Notes: generated from the letters alone by a model not told the origin. DNA of 64,000 nt from an uncultured Dorea sp. (GCA_910585725.1 CAJUFA010000010.1:1-64000); one strand, 5' to 3'; positions 1-9,025 are shown, numbered from the stretch's first letter. Program-made: numbers and translations.

Positions 1-92
1 ATTTAATTTGACGAATATAAGAAAGATCTGGAGCACCTAGGGTGCTGGATAACAAAAAGCAGGGATTATGGACTTAGGAGGATATTTTTATT
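1..92 (+). other. Left window edge, upstream of the mazF-like gene
   Basis: One frame is open from base 2 and closes at TAG 38-40, so this may be the 3' end of an upstream gene, possibly the missing antitoxin; too little is present to tell. A short inverted repeat (AGCACC 32-37, GGTGCT 41-46) follows. AGGAGG at 76-81 is the ribosome site for the next gene. Confidence 0.35.
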
Positions 93-632
93 ATGGAAGA
101 AAGAAAAATCAGGCGTGGGGATATTTATCATGCAGACTTAAATCCTGTTTTCGGAAGTGAGCAGGGCGGCTATCGTCCGGTACTGGTTATTCAGAATAAC
201 AGAGGGAATCAATATAGTCCAACCGTAATTGTAGCAGCAATTACAAGTAAGCCAAAGTCAAAAATGCCCACTCATGTCCTGGTTCTGGCAGATATGCGGG
301 GACTGGAAAAAGATTCTGTTGTACTGTTAGAGCAACTACGAACATTGGATAAAAGGAGGTTGGCAGATTATGTAGGAACGCTGGACAGGCAGCAAATGTT
401 AAAAGTTGATAAAGCATTATGCTCCAGCACCGGAATGAAGAAACGGGATAAACCGATTTTAATGTGTCTTTGTCCAATATGTGCAAAACCGTTTTATGAT
501 TCCAAAGAGCATTTTATTCAGAGGGCGGATAAAAATCAAAATTTAAAGGATACCTGTATGTTTTGCAACAGCAGGCAGGGGTACGATTATTTAATAAGGA
601 AAAGGTATTGTAGTGAGAACAAAAAGAATTAA
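93..632 (+). CDS. MazF/PemK-family endoribonuclease toxin with C-terminal zinc-ribbon-like extension
   Basis: The first ~120 residues match the MazF/PemK fold: the N-terminal RRGDIYHADL strand, the GSEQGGYRPVLVIQN segment and the RTLDKRRL region, which in this family form the mRNA-cleaving site. Family members are usually about 110-120 residues; this one has 179. The extra C-terminal part holds two CxxC pairs (CPIC near residue 127 and CMFC near 154), which suggests a bound zinc. No antitoxin gene is visible inside the window. The gene lies immediately upstream of an excisionase-like gene and two recombinases, so it is probably cargo or a stability gene of the mobile element. Function as an active toxin is inferred. 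Confidence 0.8.
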   Translation: MEERKIRRGDIYHADLNPVFGSEQGGYRPVLVIQNNRGNQYSPTVIVAAITSKPKSKMPTHVLVLADMRGLEKDSVVLLEQLRTLDKRRLADYVGTLDRQQMLKVDKALCSSTGMKKRDKPILMCLCPICAKPFYDSKEHFIQRADKNQNLKDTCMFCNSRQGYDYLIRKRYCSENKKN

Positions 633-673
633 AAAGTCAAGTATGCGATTTGGAAATTCGCACATTAGACGGG

Positions 674-712
674 AGGGGATTGCAAAGCTATGATAATAGC
701 AAGCAGTCCCTT
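674..712 (+). terminator. Probable intrinsic terminator after the mazF-like gene
   Basis: AGGGGATTGC (674-683) can pair with GCAGTCCCTT (703-712) with one bulge, followed by a T-rich run. It separates the toxin gene from the excisionase-like gene. Confidence 0.5.
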
Positions 713-744
713 TTGATTTTCGGGAGGTGACTGATATAGATACC

Positions 745-933
745 ATGAATTTGCAAAAACAGGTTTATGACGCCGATGATATACAAAAGTTATTGGGCAT
801 TGGAAGAAGTAAGGCATACACATTTTTGGATGAAGCCTATGAAAGTCAGAAACCATTCAGGGTGATTAAAATAGGAAAGCTGTACCGGGTTCCAAAAGAG
901 GGATTCGATAAATGGTTAAATGGAGAAATCTAA
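745..933 (+). CDS. Small helix-turn-helix, excisionase-like DNA-binding protein
   Basis: The protein has about 62 residues and a MerR/Xis-type winged helix: the stretch DIQKLLGIGRSKAYTFLDEA is the recognition-helix region and KLYRVPKEGFDKWL is the wing and closing helix. Such proteins commonly act as recombination directionality factors or transcriptional regulators beside integrases. The start is uncertain: GGGAGGTGA lies at 722-730, and the first ATG (745) is further from it than usual; the in-frame GTG at 727 overlaps that motif. It is followed 19 bp later by the first recombinase, probably in one transcript. Excisionase function is inferred from size and context. Confidence 0.7.
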   Translation: MNLQKQVYDADDIQKLLGIGRSKAYTFLDEAYESQKPFRVIKIGKLYRVPKEGFDKWLNGEI

Positions 934-952
934 GTGTGCGGAGGTGGTAAGA

Positions 953-2146
953 ATGGGAAAGAAAACACAGGAAAAAAGTGTTGCTTTTTTTGAACGAAAC
1001 TCATGGTATCACCGTACAAAGGCACTTCAAGATAATGGCACTGTTAAATATGGAAAGAAAGGCGGGTTTTCCAGCCAGGGAGAAGCGGAAGCCAGTTATA
1101 GAAAATGTGAAGAAGAATTTAATACCCAGTTGCGGAAGCTGCAGCTTTCAAGCAAAACGAATAAAGAAGTTCTGTTTAAGGATTATCTGATTTACTGGTT
1201 TGAAGAAGTATTTTCAAAAAGAATCGAAACGACAACAAGAATGGTTGGGGCATATGCCTTGTATGACCTGATCATTCCCAATATTGATTATGATATTAAG
1301 ATGCGGTTCGTCAGTGTGGAATATCTGGATGAAATTCTGGAAAGAGTATCAAAGGCTTGTGTTTCGGCGGGAAACAAGGGGCGGGAAATTCTGAATCTTG
1401 CGATGAAAGAAGCGGTCATTGAGGGCTACATCAACATAAATCCCGTACCGGAAACGAAACCATACAAGAGAAAGAAACCTAATATTGTGATTCTCAGCAG
1501 GGAGAAAATAAAAATTCTCCTTCAGGCAGCTTCAAAAGACAACTGGTATCTAGAAATTCTGTTGGGACTGTTTTGTGGATTGCGGAAAGGTGAAATATAT
1601 GGTCTGAAATTTTCAGACTTTGATTTAGAAAATCGTAGTGTGAAAATCAGCAGACAGATTGTTGCAAATCCTATCATTAAGGAAGGAAGCAGGATTGAAG
1701 AAAATGTTTCAATCGAACGTGATCCCAAAACACCAAACAGTTTCCGGGTTCTGCGTGTGCCGGAGGTCATTATTACAGAACTGGAAAAAAGGAGAGGTCT
1801 GATAGATATATATAAAGAAAAGATGCAGGAGAATTTCATTGACAATGATTATATCAGTTGTCAGGCAAATGGAAAGGTACATAGTCTGTCCGCTATGAAT
1901 ATTGCTTTGAAAAAGCTATGTATGCGGAATGGGCTTCCTGCTGTAACCGTGCATGGGCTTCGTCATATGTTTGCAACTATTTTAGTGGAGCAGGGCGTCC
2001 CTCTTGCGAAAATATCCGGGCTGTTAGGACATAGTTCCGTTAATACAACATTTGAATATTATTGCAATGTCATGGACGAGAAAGAAAAGATTATTGCCTT
2101 TATGAATGATGTTTTTACTCCTGAAGGCAGGGAAGGGACAGGGTAA
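953..2146 (+). CDS. Tyrosine recombinase (integrase), first of a tandem pair
   Basis: The protein has about 397 residues from ATG 953, chosen because GGAGGT sits just upstream; an earlier in-frame ATG at 920 lacks a ribosome site. The C-terminal catalytic domain shows the family signature: the first arginine in GLFCGLRKGEIYGL, the HxxR box in VTVHGLRHMFATI, and the tyrosine in LGHSSVNTTFEYYC. The N-terminal half contains the usual SAM-like core-binding region. It would catalyse strand exchange for integration or excision of the element. It is followed by a second, dissimilar recombinase whose start lies two bases after this stop. Confidence 0.9.
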   Translation: MGKKTQEKSVAFFERNSWYHRTKALQDNGTVKYGKKGGFSSQGEAEASYRKCEEEFNTQLRKLQLSSKTNKEVLFKDYLIYWFEEVFSKRIETTTRMVGAYALYDLIIPNIDYDIKMRFVSVEYLDEILERVSKACVSAGNKGREILNLAMKEAVIEGYININPVPETKPYKRKKPNIVILSREKIKILLQAASKDNWYLEILLGLFCGLRKGEIYGLKFSDFDLENRSVKISRQIVANPIIKEGSRIEENVSIERDPKTPNSFRVLRVPEVIITELEKRRGLIDIYKEKMQENFIDNDYISCQANGKVHSLSAMNIALKKLCMRNGLPAVTVHGLRHMFATILVEQGVPLAKISGLLGHSSVNTTFEYYCNVMDEKEKIIAFMNDVFTPEGREGTG

Positions 2147-2147
2147 C

Positions 2148-3431
2148 ATGGAATTTGATTTGAAATTACAGCAGTTTGTTGACTGGAAGGTTTATAATGT
2201 CACACCGATTAAAAATAAATTTGGTTACCGTGTAGTGTTGATATATGCGGATGGGACTAAAATGCCGCAGCAGAAATCAGGATTTGCGACGAAGAAAGCA
2301 GCAAACACAGACAGGGACAAGACGCTTGGCGAACTGTACTCAGGCACATATGTAGTGTACAGCAATGTAAAAGTGAAAGACTTCATGCTGTTTTGGCTTG
2401 AAAAGGAAATGCGCCCACGCATTACAAGCGGTTCCTATGAAACCTATTCTAACATTGTGAATAATCATGTTATCCCGGCAATGGGCAATATCAGAATGAC
2501 AGAAATTAAACGGAGCCATATCCAGAGCCTTTATCATGAAGAAGCGGCTGTTTCTGTTTCCATCGCAAGGTTGGTGAAAACGGTGATGAATACGTCCATG
2601 CAGTACGCCGTGAATAAGAAAATTATATCCATCAATCCAACGATTGATGTGGCATTGCCAAAGCAGGTAGAGAAGAAAGCCTATCATACCCGGAACATTG
2701 ATACACAAAAGACGCTTACTATGGAGCAGGTTTTAACGCTCATTGAAGCAAGTAAGGATACGCCAATCCATATACAGGTGCTTTTTGCAGTATTGTTGGG
2801 ATTAAGGCGGTGTGAAATCAACGGGGTAAAATATTCCGATATAGATTATATCAACCGGACATTAAAGGTGCAGCGGCAGTTAGGCAAGAAGCCAAATACA
2901 ACTGCCGGGGACTTCCCGGCTAAGACGTTTACAAAGCAGGAAATCGGGCTGAAAACACCGTCCAGTTACCGAACCATTCCTATACCGGATTATGTGTTTG
3001 AAGCAATTCTGGAAGAAAGAAAAGTATATGAGAAGAACCGCAGAAGGAGATCTGGCACTTTTCAGGATTTGGATTATATCTGCTGTTCTACCTATGGACG
3101 TCCGAGGAGTAAAGATTTTCATTGGAGGCATTATAAAAAGCTGTTGGAGGATAATGGACTGCCCGATATAAGGTGGCACGATTTGAGAAGCACATTCTGT
3201 ACCATATTATTAAAGAACAATTTCAATCCTAAAGCGGTATCACAGCTCATGGGACATGCGAAAGAAATCATTACCATAGATGTTTACGGAGATACTGCGG
3301 AAATCATAGAAGATTGTTTAGACGATCTCCAGCCATTTATTGATGAAGTAATCCCAAAGGAAGAAAGTGAAAGCGGTACAGATTTTTCAGAAGATGATTA
3401 TATAGATAATATCAGTGAGTTTCTCGGATAA
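2148..3431 (+). CDS. Tyrosine recombinase (integrase), second of a tandem pair
   Basis: The protein has about 427 residues. The ATG at 2148 follows the previous stop almost directly, so translation is probably coupled. An N-terminal DUF3596/AP2-like DNA-binding region (about 1-60) precedes a SAM-like domain and the catalytic domain. Catalytic residues are visible: arginine in VLLGLRRCEINGVK, HxxR in IRWHDLRSTFCTI, and tyrosine in the GHAKEIITIDVYGDT segment. The acidic tail (residues ~395-427) is an extra. Paired recombinases of this kind may act together on the two ends of an element, but which one is required cannot be seen here. Confidence 0.9.
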   Translation: MEFDLKLQQFVDWKVYNVTPIKNKFGYRVVLIYADGTKMPQQKSGFATKKAANTDRDKTLGELYSGTYVVYSNVKVKDFMLFWLEKEMRPRITSGSYETYSNIVNNHVIPAMGNIRMTEIKRSHIQSLYHEEAAVSVSIARLVKTVMNTSMQYAVNKKIISINPTIDVALPKQVEKKAYHTRNIDTQKTLTMEQVLTLIEASKDTPIHIQVLFAVLLGLRRCEINGVKYSDIDYINRTLKVQRQLGKKPNTTAGDFPAKTFTKQEIGLKTPSSYRTIPIPDYVFEAILEERKVYEKNRRRRSGTFQDLDYICCSTYGRPRSKDFHWRHYKKLLEDNGLPDIRWHDLRSTFCTILLKNNFNPKAVSQLMGHAKEIITIDVYGDTAEIIEDCLDDLQPFIDEVIPKEESESGTDFSEDDYIDNISEFLG

Positions 3432-3462
3432 AATTAAGACAATGGCATAACAAATCGCATAA

Positions 3463-3502
3463 AAAAGTACAGAACAAAAGTTCGATTTTTCTCTGTACTT
3501 TT
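3463..3502 (+). terminator. Long perfect inverted repeat after the recombinase genes
   Basis: AAAAGTACAGA (3463-3473) pairs perfectly with TCTGTACTTTT (3492-3502), 11 bp with an 18-nt loop. The A- and T-rich ends make it a plausible terminator in both directions. A LexA-type box lies across its loop, so a regulatory role is also possible. Confidence 0.55.
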
Positions 3503-3522
3503 ATTAGTTTATATGTTATAAT
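3472..3522 (+). promoter_or_regulatory. LexA (SOS) box and probable uvrB promoter
   Basis: GAACAAAAGTTC at 3472-3483 fits the Firmicute LexA/DinR box (GAAC-N4-GTTC). A TATAAT hexamer lies at 3517-3522, with only a weak -35 around 3494. In Firmicutes uvrB is a classical SOS gene, so LexA repression of uvrB from here is a reasonable inference. It implies a 5' leader of about 210 nt before the uvrB start. Confidence 0.6.
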
Positions 3523-3598
3523 GAAAAACCAAGTGACTGGATAATACTATCTGTATTACTTGTTGTTATTCAGTGTTATTTAGTTTCAAAAATACGGT

Positions 3599-3727
3599 TT
3601 TGTGACCTGCATTCGTGTAATTGCTATTTTAACGCTTATTCGCCAGCTTTGCAAGCCCATTTTACACGAATCGAAAATCAAATTACACGAATTTCGGGCG
3701 AATAGGCAAACTTTTTTCGGTCACAAA
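3599..3727 (+). promoter_or_regulatory. Inverted-repeat-rich leader between the mobile element and uvrB
   Basis: Three inverted-repeat pairs are present: TTTGTGACC 3599-3607 with GGTCACAAA 3719-3727; ATTCGTGTAATT 3611-3622 with AATTACACGAAT 3681-3692; and TATTCGCC 3637-3644 with GGCGAATA 3697-3704. The second and third interleave. A further TTACACGAAT copy at 3662-3671 could replace one arm. The last arm ends just before the uvrB ribosome site GGAGG. It may be a folded mRNA leader, a set of protein-binding sites, or part of the recombinase attachment region; the sequence alone does not decide. Confidence 0.5.
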
Positions 3728-3741
3728 TTGGAGGTTTTCAT

Positions 3742-5724
3742 ATGCCAGAGTTCAAATTACACGCCCCCTACAAGCCCACAGGCGACCAGCCGCAGGCCAT
3801 CGCCGAGCTGGTCAAAGGCTTCAAGGAGGGCAATCAATTCCAGACTTTACTAGGGGTTACGGGTTCCGGCAAGACATTTACGATGGCGAATGTCATTCAG
3901 GAATTGCAGAAGCCGACGCTGGTCATCGCCCACAACAAGACGCTTGCGGCGCAGCTATACGGAGAATTCAAGGAGATGTTCCCTGAGAATGCAGTGGAAT
4001 ATTTTGTGTCCTACTACGACTATTACCAGCCCGAAGCCTATGTTCCTTCTTCCGACACCTACATTGCTAAAGATTCCTCAATCAACGATGAGATAGACAA
4101 GCTTCGTCATTCGGCAACCGCCGCATTGTCGGAGCGGCGGGATGTGATTATTGTAGCCAGTGTATCCTGTATCTATGGTCTTGGTTCGCCTATTGATTAT
4201 CAGAATATGGTGATATCTCTGCGGCCGGGAATGATCAGAGATCGGGATGAAGTGATTAAAAAGCTTATAGAGATCCAATATGACCGTAACGAGATGGATT
4301 TTAAACGCGGTACATTCCGTGTCCGGGGTGATGTATTAGAGATCATTCCTGCGATATATGAAAGCCTGGGGTATCGGATTGAATTTTTTGGAGATGAGGT
4401 AGACCGGATTACAGAAATTGATATTCTGACCGGCGAGATTAAGAATGAGTTGAACCATGTTGCGATTTTCCCGGCGTCTCATTATGTGGTATCTAAGGAC
4501 GGTATGGAGCATGCAATCAAGGAGATTGAAGTCGAACTGGAGGAACAGATTAGGTATTTTAAGAGTGAAGGGAAACTACTGGAGGCTCAGAGGATCTCTG
4601 AGAGGACGAATTTTGATATAGAGATGATGCGGGAAACGGGATTTTGCTCTGGAATCGAGAATTATTCCAGACATCTGACGGGATTGCCGCAGGGAAAACC
4701 GCCTCATACGCTGATCGATTATTTTCCGGATGATTTTATTATGATGATAGATGAATCGCATAAGACGGTACCGCAGATCGGAGGTATGTATCATGGCGAT
4801 CAGTCCAGGAAATCCACCTTGGTGGAGTATGGTTTCCGACTTCCATCGGCGAAGGATAACCGCCCATTGAATTTTGAGGAATTTGAAAGTAAGATAGATC
4901 AGGTGATGTTTGTTTCGGCGACGCCGGGACCTTATGAGGAACAGCATGAATTATTGAGAGCCGAGCAGGTGATCCGCCCGACCGGACTCCTGGATCCGGA
5001 GGTGGAAGTTCGTCCGGTGGAGGGACAGATCGACGACCTGGTGGGCGAGGTGAATAAGGAGATCGGCAGGAAGAATAAGGTTTTGATCACCACACTTACG
5101 AAGCGTATGGCGGAAGACTTGACGGATTATATGCGCGAGGTGGGGATCAGGGTGAGGTATCTGCATTCGGATATTGATACTTTGGAACGGACAGAGATCG
5201 TCCGTGACATGCGTCTGGATGTTTTTGACGTGCTTGTGGGCATCAATTTGCTCAGGGAAGGGTTGGATATTCCGGAGATCACTCTGGTGGCGATCTTGGA
5301 TGCAGATAAGGAAGGTTTCCTACGTTCGGAGACATCCCTGATTCAGACGATCGGACGTGCGGCGCGTAACGCGGAAGGGCATGTTATCATGTATGCGGAT
5401 ACGATCACGGATTCCATGCGCCTGGCTATCGATGAGACAGAGAGACGGCGTAAGGTTCAAATGCAGTACAACGAGGAACATGGTATCACACCGCAGACGA
5501 TCAAGAAAAGTGTACGCGATCTGATTGCTGTATCGAAGAAGGTTGCGGCAGAAGAGCTCCGAATGGAGAAAGATCCGGAGTCCATGAGTGAGAAGGAGCT
5601 TAAGAAGTTGATTCAGGATATGACGAAACAGATGAAGAAGGCGGCGGCAGAATTGAACTTTGAAGCGGCGGCAGAATTGAGAGACAAGCTTGTTGAAATG
5701 AAGAAAATGCTGAATAATTTGTAG
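3742..5724 (+). CDS. uvrB: UvrB, excinuclease ABC subunit B
   Basis: UvrB is the damage-verification helicase of nucleotide excision repair; it receives damaged DNA from UvrA2 and recruits UvrC. The 660-residue length is standard. Visible parts are the Walker A box GSGKT at residues 41-45, the beta-hairpin segment YYDYYQPEAYVPSSDTYI near 94-111, the DESH Walker B near 338, helicase motifs through ATLIQTIGRAARN-like region near 540, and the C-terminal UVR domain (about 620-655) that binds UvrC. A strong GGAGG precedes the ATG. uvrA follows after 198 bp. Confidence 0.98.
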   Translation: MPEFKLHAPYKPTGDQPQAIAELVKGFKEGNQFQTLLGVTGSGKTFTMANVIQELQKPTLVIAHNKTLAAQLYGEFKEMFPENAVEYFVSYYDYYQPEAYVPSSDTYIAKDSSINDEIDKLRHSATAALSERRDVIIVASVSCIYGLGSPIDYQNMVISLRPGMIRDRDEVIKKLIEIQYDRNEMDFKRGTFRVRGDVLEIIPAIYESLGYRIEFFGDEVDRITEIDILTGEIKNELNHVAIFPASHYVVSKDGMEHAIKEIEVELEEQIRYFKSEGKLLEAQRISERTNFDIEMMRETGFCSGIENYSRHLTGLPQGKPPHTLIDYFPDDFIMMIDESHKTVPQIGGMYHGDQSRKSTLVEYGFRLPSAKDNRPLNFEEFESKIDQVMFVSATPGPYEEQHELLRAEQVIRPTGLLDPEVEVRPVEGQIDDLVGEVNKEIGRKNKVLITTLTKRMAEDLTDYMREVGIRVRYLHSDIDTLERTEIVRDMRLDVFDVLVGINLLREGLDIPEITLVAILDADKEGFLRSETSLIQTIGRAARNAEGHVIMYADTITDSMRLAIDETERRRKVQMQYNEEHGITPQTIKKSVRDLIAVSKKVAAEELRMEKDPESMSEKELKKLIQDMTKQMKKAAAELNFEAAAELRDKLVEMKKMLNNL

Positions 5725-5770
5725 AAGGATCGTAAGGACGGGATAGAAGTTTTTTGTGAAGATGATCGAA

Positions 5771-5816
5771 CAGCAGGAAAAGCAGACGGCTGACGAATAA
5801 GCAATAATGAGTGAGA
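5771..5816 (+). repeat. Interspersed intergenic repeat, copy 1
   Basis: The 20-mer CAGCAGGAAAAGCAGACGGC at 5771-5790 is found again exactly at 33649-33668, with AGTGAGAA shared about 20 bp further on. A diverged version lies at 45751-45780, which shares the continuation of an AATAAGCA-type segment. All copies lie in intergenic DNA upstream of a plus-strand gene. Confidence 0.55.
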
Positions 5817-5922
5817 AATTTAAAGAATTGCAGGAAAGGCAGACTGAAAACATAATAAGACAGACTGTTCTGGTTAAAATATGAATAAAAAATACGTTTA
5901 AGATAACAAGAAAGGATTAAGC

Positions 5923-8766
5923 ATGGCAAAGAAAAAGAGTGATAGACAATTTATCAAGATAAGAGGCGCCAACGAGCATAATCTGAAGAATATAGATCTG
6001 GATATACCAAGAGATGAGTTGGTTGTTCTGACCGGGCTTAGCGGGTCAGGTAAGTCTTCTCTGGCATTTGATACCATTTACGCGGAGGGGCAGAGAAGAT
6101 ATATGGAGTCTTTATCCTCATATGCGAGGCAGTTTCTGGGACAGATGGAGAAGCCGGATGTGGAGAGTATCGAAGGATTGTCACCGGCGATATCAATCGA
6201 TCAGAAATCAACGAATAGGAATCCGAGATCTACGGTGGGGACGGTGACGGAGATTTATGATTATTTTCGTCTTCTTTACGCCAGGATCGGGATACCGCAT
6301 TGTCCTAAATGTGGAAAAGAGATTAAGAAGCAGACGGTAGATCAGATGGTGGATCAGATCATGGAGCTGCCGGAGAGGACGAAGATTCAATTGCTGGCGC
6401 CTGTGGTACGAGGACGAAAGGGGACGCATGCTAAGCTGTTTGAAAGATCCAGGAAGAGCGGGTATGTCCGTGTCCGTGTGGATGGAAATCTCTATGAATT
6501 GTCAGAAGAGATTACACTGGATAAAAATATCAAGCATAATATTGAGATTATTGTGGATCGTTTGATGGTTAGAGAAGGAATTGAACAGCGGCTGACGGAT
6601 TCTATTGAGACGGTTCTTGGGCTGGCGGAAGGATTGCTGATTGTGGATGTCATTGATGGGGAGCCGATTAATTTCAGTCAGAGTTTTTCCTGTCCGGATT
6701 GTGGAATCAGCATTGAAGAGATTGAGCCAAGAAGTTTTTCTTTCAACAATCCGTTTGGAGCCTGTCCGGAATGTTTTGGACTGGGATATAAGATGGAATT
6801 TGATGAAAACCTGATTATTCCCGATAAGAGTTTAAGTATCATGGAAGGTGCGATCACGGTTATGGGATGGCAATCCTGTAATGATAAGAAGAGTTTTTCT
6901 TATGCGATTCTGGAGGCGTTATGCAGAGAGTACAATTTCTCTTTGGATACGCCGTTTCAGGATTACCCGAAAAAGATACATGATATTTTGATACACGGAA
7001 CGAACGGAAAAGAAGTGAGAGTACATTATAAGGGACAGCGGGGGGAAGGCACGTATGATGTGGCGTTTGAAGGATTGCTGCGTAATGTGGAGCGGCGTTA
7101 CCGTGAGACGTCTTCTGAAGTTTCCAAGGCAGAATATGAAGAGTTTATGCGTATTACCCCCTGTCATGAATGTAAAGGTCAAAGGTTAAAGCCGGGGGCT
7201 CTCGCAGTAACTATCGGTGATAAGAACATTGCGGAAGTGACCGCAGTATCAATTGAACGTTTACAGGAGTTTTTGAATCAGTTAGAGTTAAGCGGACAAC
7301 AGATGATGATTGGCGGGCAGATTCTGAAAGAGATTAAAGCCCGGATTCAGTTTCTGATGGAAGTGGGCCTTGATTATCTCACTCTTGCCCGGGCGACGGG
7401 GAGCTTGTCAGGCGGGGAGGCGCAGCGTATCCGTCTGGCGACACAAATCGGTTCTGGATTGGTGGGAGTCGCCTATATTCTGGATGAGCCGAGTATCGGT
7501 CTGCATCAGAGGGATAATGATAAACTTCTGGGAACGCTGAAACATCTTAGAGATCTGGGTAACTCGGTCATCGTTGTGGAACATGACGAGGATACGATGC
7601 TGGAGGCAGATTATATTGTAGATATCGGGCCGGGAGCAGGTGAGCATGGCGGAGAAGTTGTGGCGCAGGGAAATGCAAAGGAGATCATGAAGAACAAGAA
7701 GTCCATTACCGGAGCATACTTAAGCGGTAAGCTGCGCATTCCTATACCGAAAGAGCGTACAAAACCTTCCGGATGGCTTAAGGTAATCGGCGCCCGTGAG
7801 AATAATCTGAAGAATATAGATGTAGAATTTCCGTTGGGAGTTATGACTTGCGTGACAGGAGTGTCTGGATCCGGAAAGAGTTCACTGGTTAATGAAATCC
7901 TTTATAAGCGGCTTGCTAAAGAACTTAACCGGGCGCGGACAATTCCGGGTAAACATGATGCGATTGAGGGGATAGACAGACTTGACAAGGTGATCAACAT
8001 TGATCAATCGCCGATCGGACGGACGCCTCGGTCAAATCCGGCCACTTATACTGGGGTTTTTGATCTTATCAGAGACTTGTTTGCATCGACGGCAGATGCA
8101 AAGGCAAAAGGGTATAAGAAAGGGAGATTTAGCTTTAATGTGAAGGGGGGCAGATGCGAGGCATGCAGCGGAGATGGGATTTTGAAAATTGAAATGCATT
8201 TCCTTCCTGACGTATATGTCCCTTGTGAGGTTTGTGGTGGTAAGAGGTATAATCGTGAGACATTAGAGGTAAAATATAAAGGTAAAAATATCTATGATGT
8301 TCTTAATATGACGGTAGAAGAGGCGCTGCATTTCTTTGAAAATGTGCCGAGTATTCGAAGAAAGATGGAGACGTTGTATGACGTGGGACTTTCTTATATT
8401 CGTCTGGGACAGCCTTCCACGACATTATCAGGCGGGGAGGCGCAGCGGATTAAGCTTGCGACGGAGCTGAGCAAGAGAAGTACGGGAAAGACGATCTATA
8501 TATTAGACGAGCCGACGACGGGGCTGCATTTTGCAGATGTTCATAAATTGACGGAGATACTTTGCCGTTTGTCATCAGATGGAAATACGGTAATTGTAAT
8601 CGAGCATAATCTGGATGTGATCAAGACGGCAGATTATATCATAGATATCGGGCCGGAAGGCGGGGACAAGGGCGGCACGATAATTGCGAAGGGAACGCCG
8701 GAGGAGGTGGCGGAAAATCCAGTCTCCTACACTGGTAAATATATTGAAGCAATGTTGCGGAAATAA
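5923..8766 (+). CDS. uvrA: UvrA, excinuclease ABC subunit A
   Basis: UvrA is the ABC-type ATPase that scans DNA for bulky lesions and loads UvrB. The 947-residue protein shows both nucleotide-binding modules: Walker A GLSGSGKS (38-45) and GVSGSGKSS (near 650), two LSGGEAQRI signature motifs, and ILDEPSIGLHQ / ILDEPTTGLH Walker B segments. Zinc-binding cysteine pairs CPKCG, CPDCG/CPEC and CEAC/CEVC are all present. It lies downstream of uvrB, as in many Firmicutes, but with a 198-bp spacer containing an intergenic repeat, so it may have its own promoter. Confidence 0.98.
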   Translation: MAKKKSDRQFIKIRGANEHNLKNIDLDIPRDELVVLTGLSGSGKSSLAFDTIYAEGQRRYMESLSSYARQFLGQMEKPDVESIEGLSPAISIDQKSTNRNPRSTVGTVTEIYDYFRLLYARIGIPHCPKCGKEIKKQTVDQMVDQIMELPERTKIQLLAPVVRGRKGTHAKLFERSRKSGYVRVRVDGNLYELSEEITLDKNIKHNIEIIVDRLMVREGIEQRLTDSIETVLGLAEGLLIVDVIDGEPINFSQSFSCPDCGISIEEIEPRSFSFNNPFGACPECFGLGYKMEFDENLIIPDKSLSIMEGAITVMGWQSCNDKKSFSYAILEALCREYNFSLDTPFQDYPKKIHDILIHGTNGKEVRVHYKGQRGEGTYDVAFEGLLRNVERRYRETSSEVSKAEYEEFMRITPCHECKGQRLKPGALAVTIGDKNIAEVTAVSIERLQEFLNQLELSGQQMMIGGQILKEIKARIQFLMEVGLDYLTLARATGSLSGGEAQRIRLATQIGSGLVGVAYILDEPSIGLHQRDNDKLLGTLKHLRDLGNSVIVVEHDEDTMLEADYIVDIGPGAGEHGGEVVAQGNAKEIMKNKKSITGAYLSGKLRIPIPKERTKPSGWLKVIGARENNLKNIDVEFPLGVMTCVTGVSGSGKSSLVNEILYKRLAKELNRARTIPGKHDAIEGIDRLDKVINIDQSPIGRTPRSNPATYTGVFDLIRDLFASTADAKAKGYKKGRFSFNVKGGRCEACSGDGILKIEMHFLPDVYVPCEVCGGKRYNRETLEVKYKGKNIYDVLNMTVEEALHFFENVPSIRRKMETLYDVGLSYIRLGQPSTTLSGGEAQRIKLATELSKRSTGKTIYILDEPTTGLHFADVHKLTEILCRLSSDGNTVIVIEHNLDVIKTADYIIDIGPEGGDKGGTIIAKGTPEEVAENPVSYTGKYIEAMLRK

Positions 8767-8877
8767 CGCGGACAGAACAAGAATGCTTCAGTCATTGGTT
8801 AGCCGCACACATTTTGTCGAATGATGAGCGACATTTGATTAAAAGAAATGATTCACAAAGATTTAAGGAAAAAAGGG

Positions 8878-8906
8878 TTTCCATTTTCTGTAAAGTTGAT
8901 TATAAT
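8878..8906 (+). promoter_or_regulatory. Candidate mreB promoter
   Basis: TATAAT at 8901-8906 with a 17-bp spacer to a weak -35 TTTCCA at 8878-8883. It lies 120 bp upstream of the mreB start. Confidence 0.45.
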
Positions 8907-8939
8907 GAAACGAGCACGAATGGGTGCGTAATTATGAGA

Positions 8940-9002
8940 TCAACAAATGATAATCACATAGAAATGCGCAAGATTCAAGTCAACAAATGATAATTATATA
9001 GA
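8940..9002 (+). repeat. Tandem direct repeat, 40-bp period, upstream of mreB
   Basis: TCAACAAATGATAAT followed by CACATAGA (8940-8962) recurs as TCAACAAATGATAAT followed by TATATAGA (8980-9002). The two copies share 20 of 23 bases and end 23 bp before the mreB ATG. They could bind a regulator or form alternative leader structures; nothing identifies which. Confidence 0.6.
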
Positions 9003-9025
9003 TAGCATAGGAAAGGGGAAGTAAG

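Noticed and set aside
3432..3741. Calling the right attachment site of the first mobile element
   Set aside because: The partner end is outside the window, so no duplicated core can be shown; the inverted repeats may belong to uvrB.
5725..5922. LexA box upstream of uvrA
   Set aside because: No GAAC-N4-GTTC motif was found in the uvrB-uvrA spacer; the only clear box is before uvrB.
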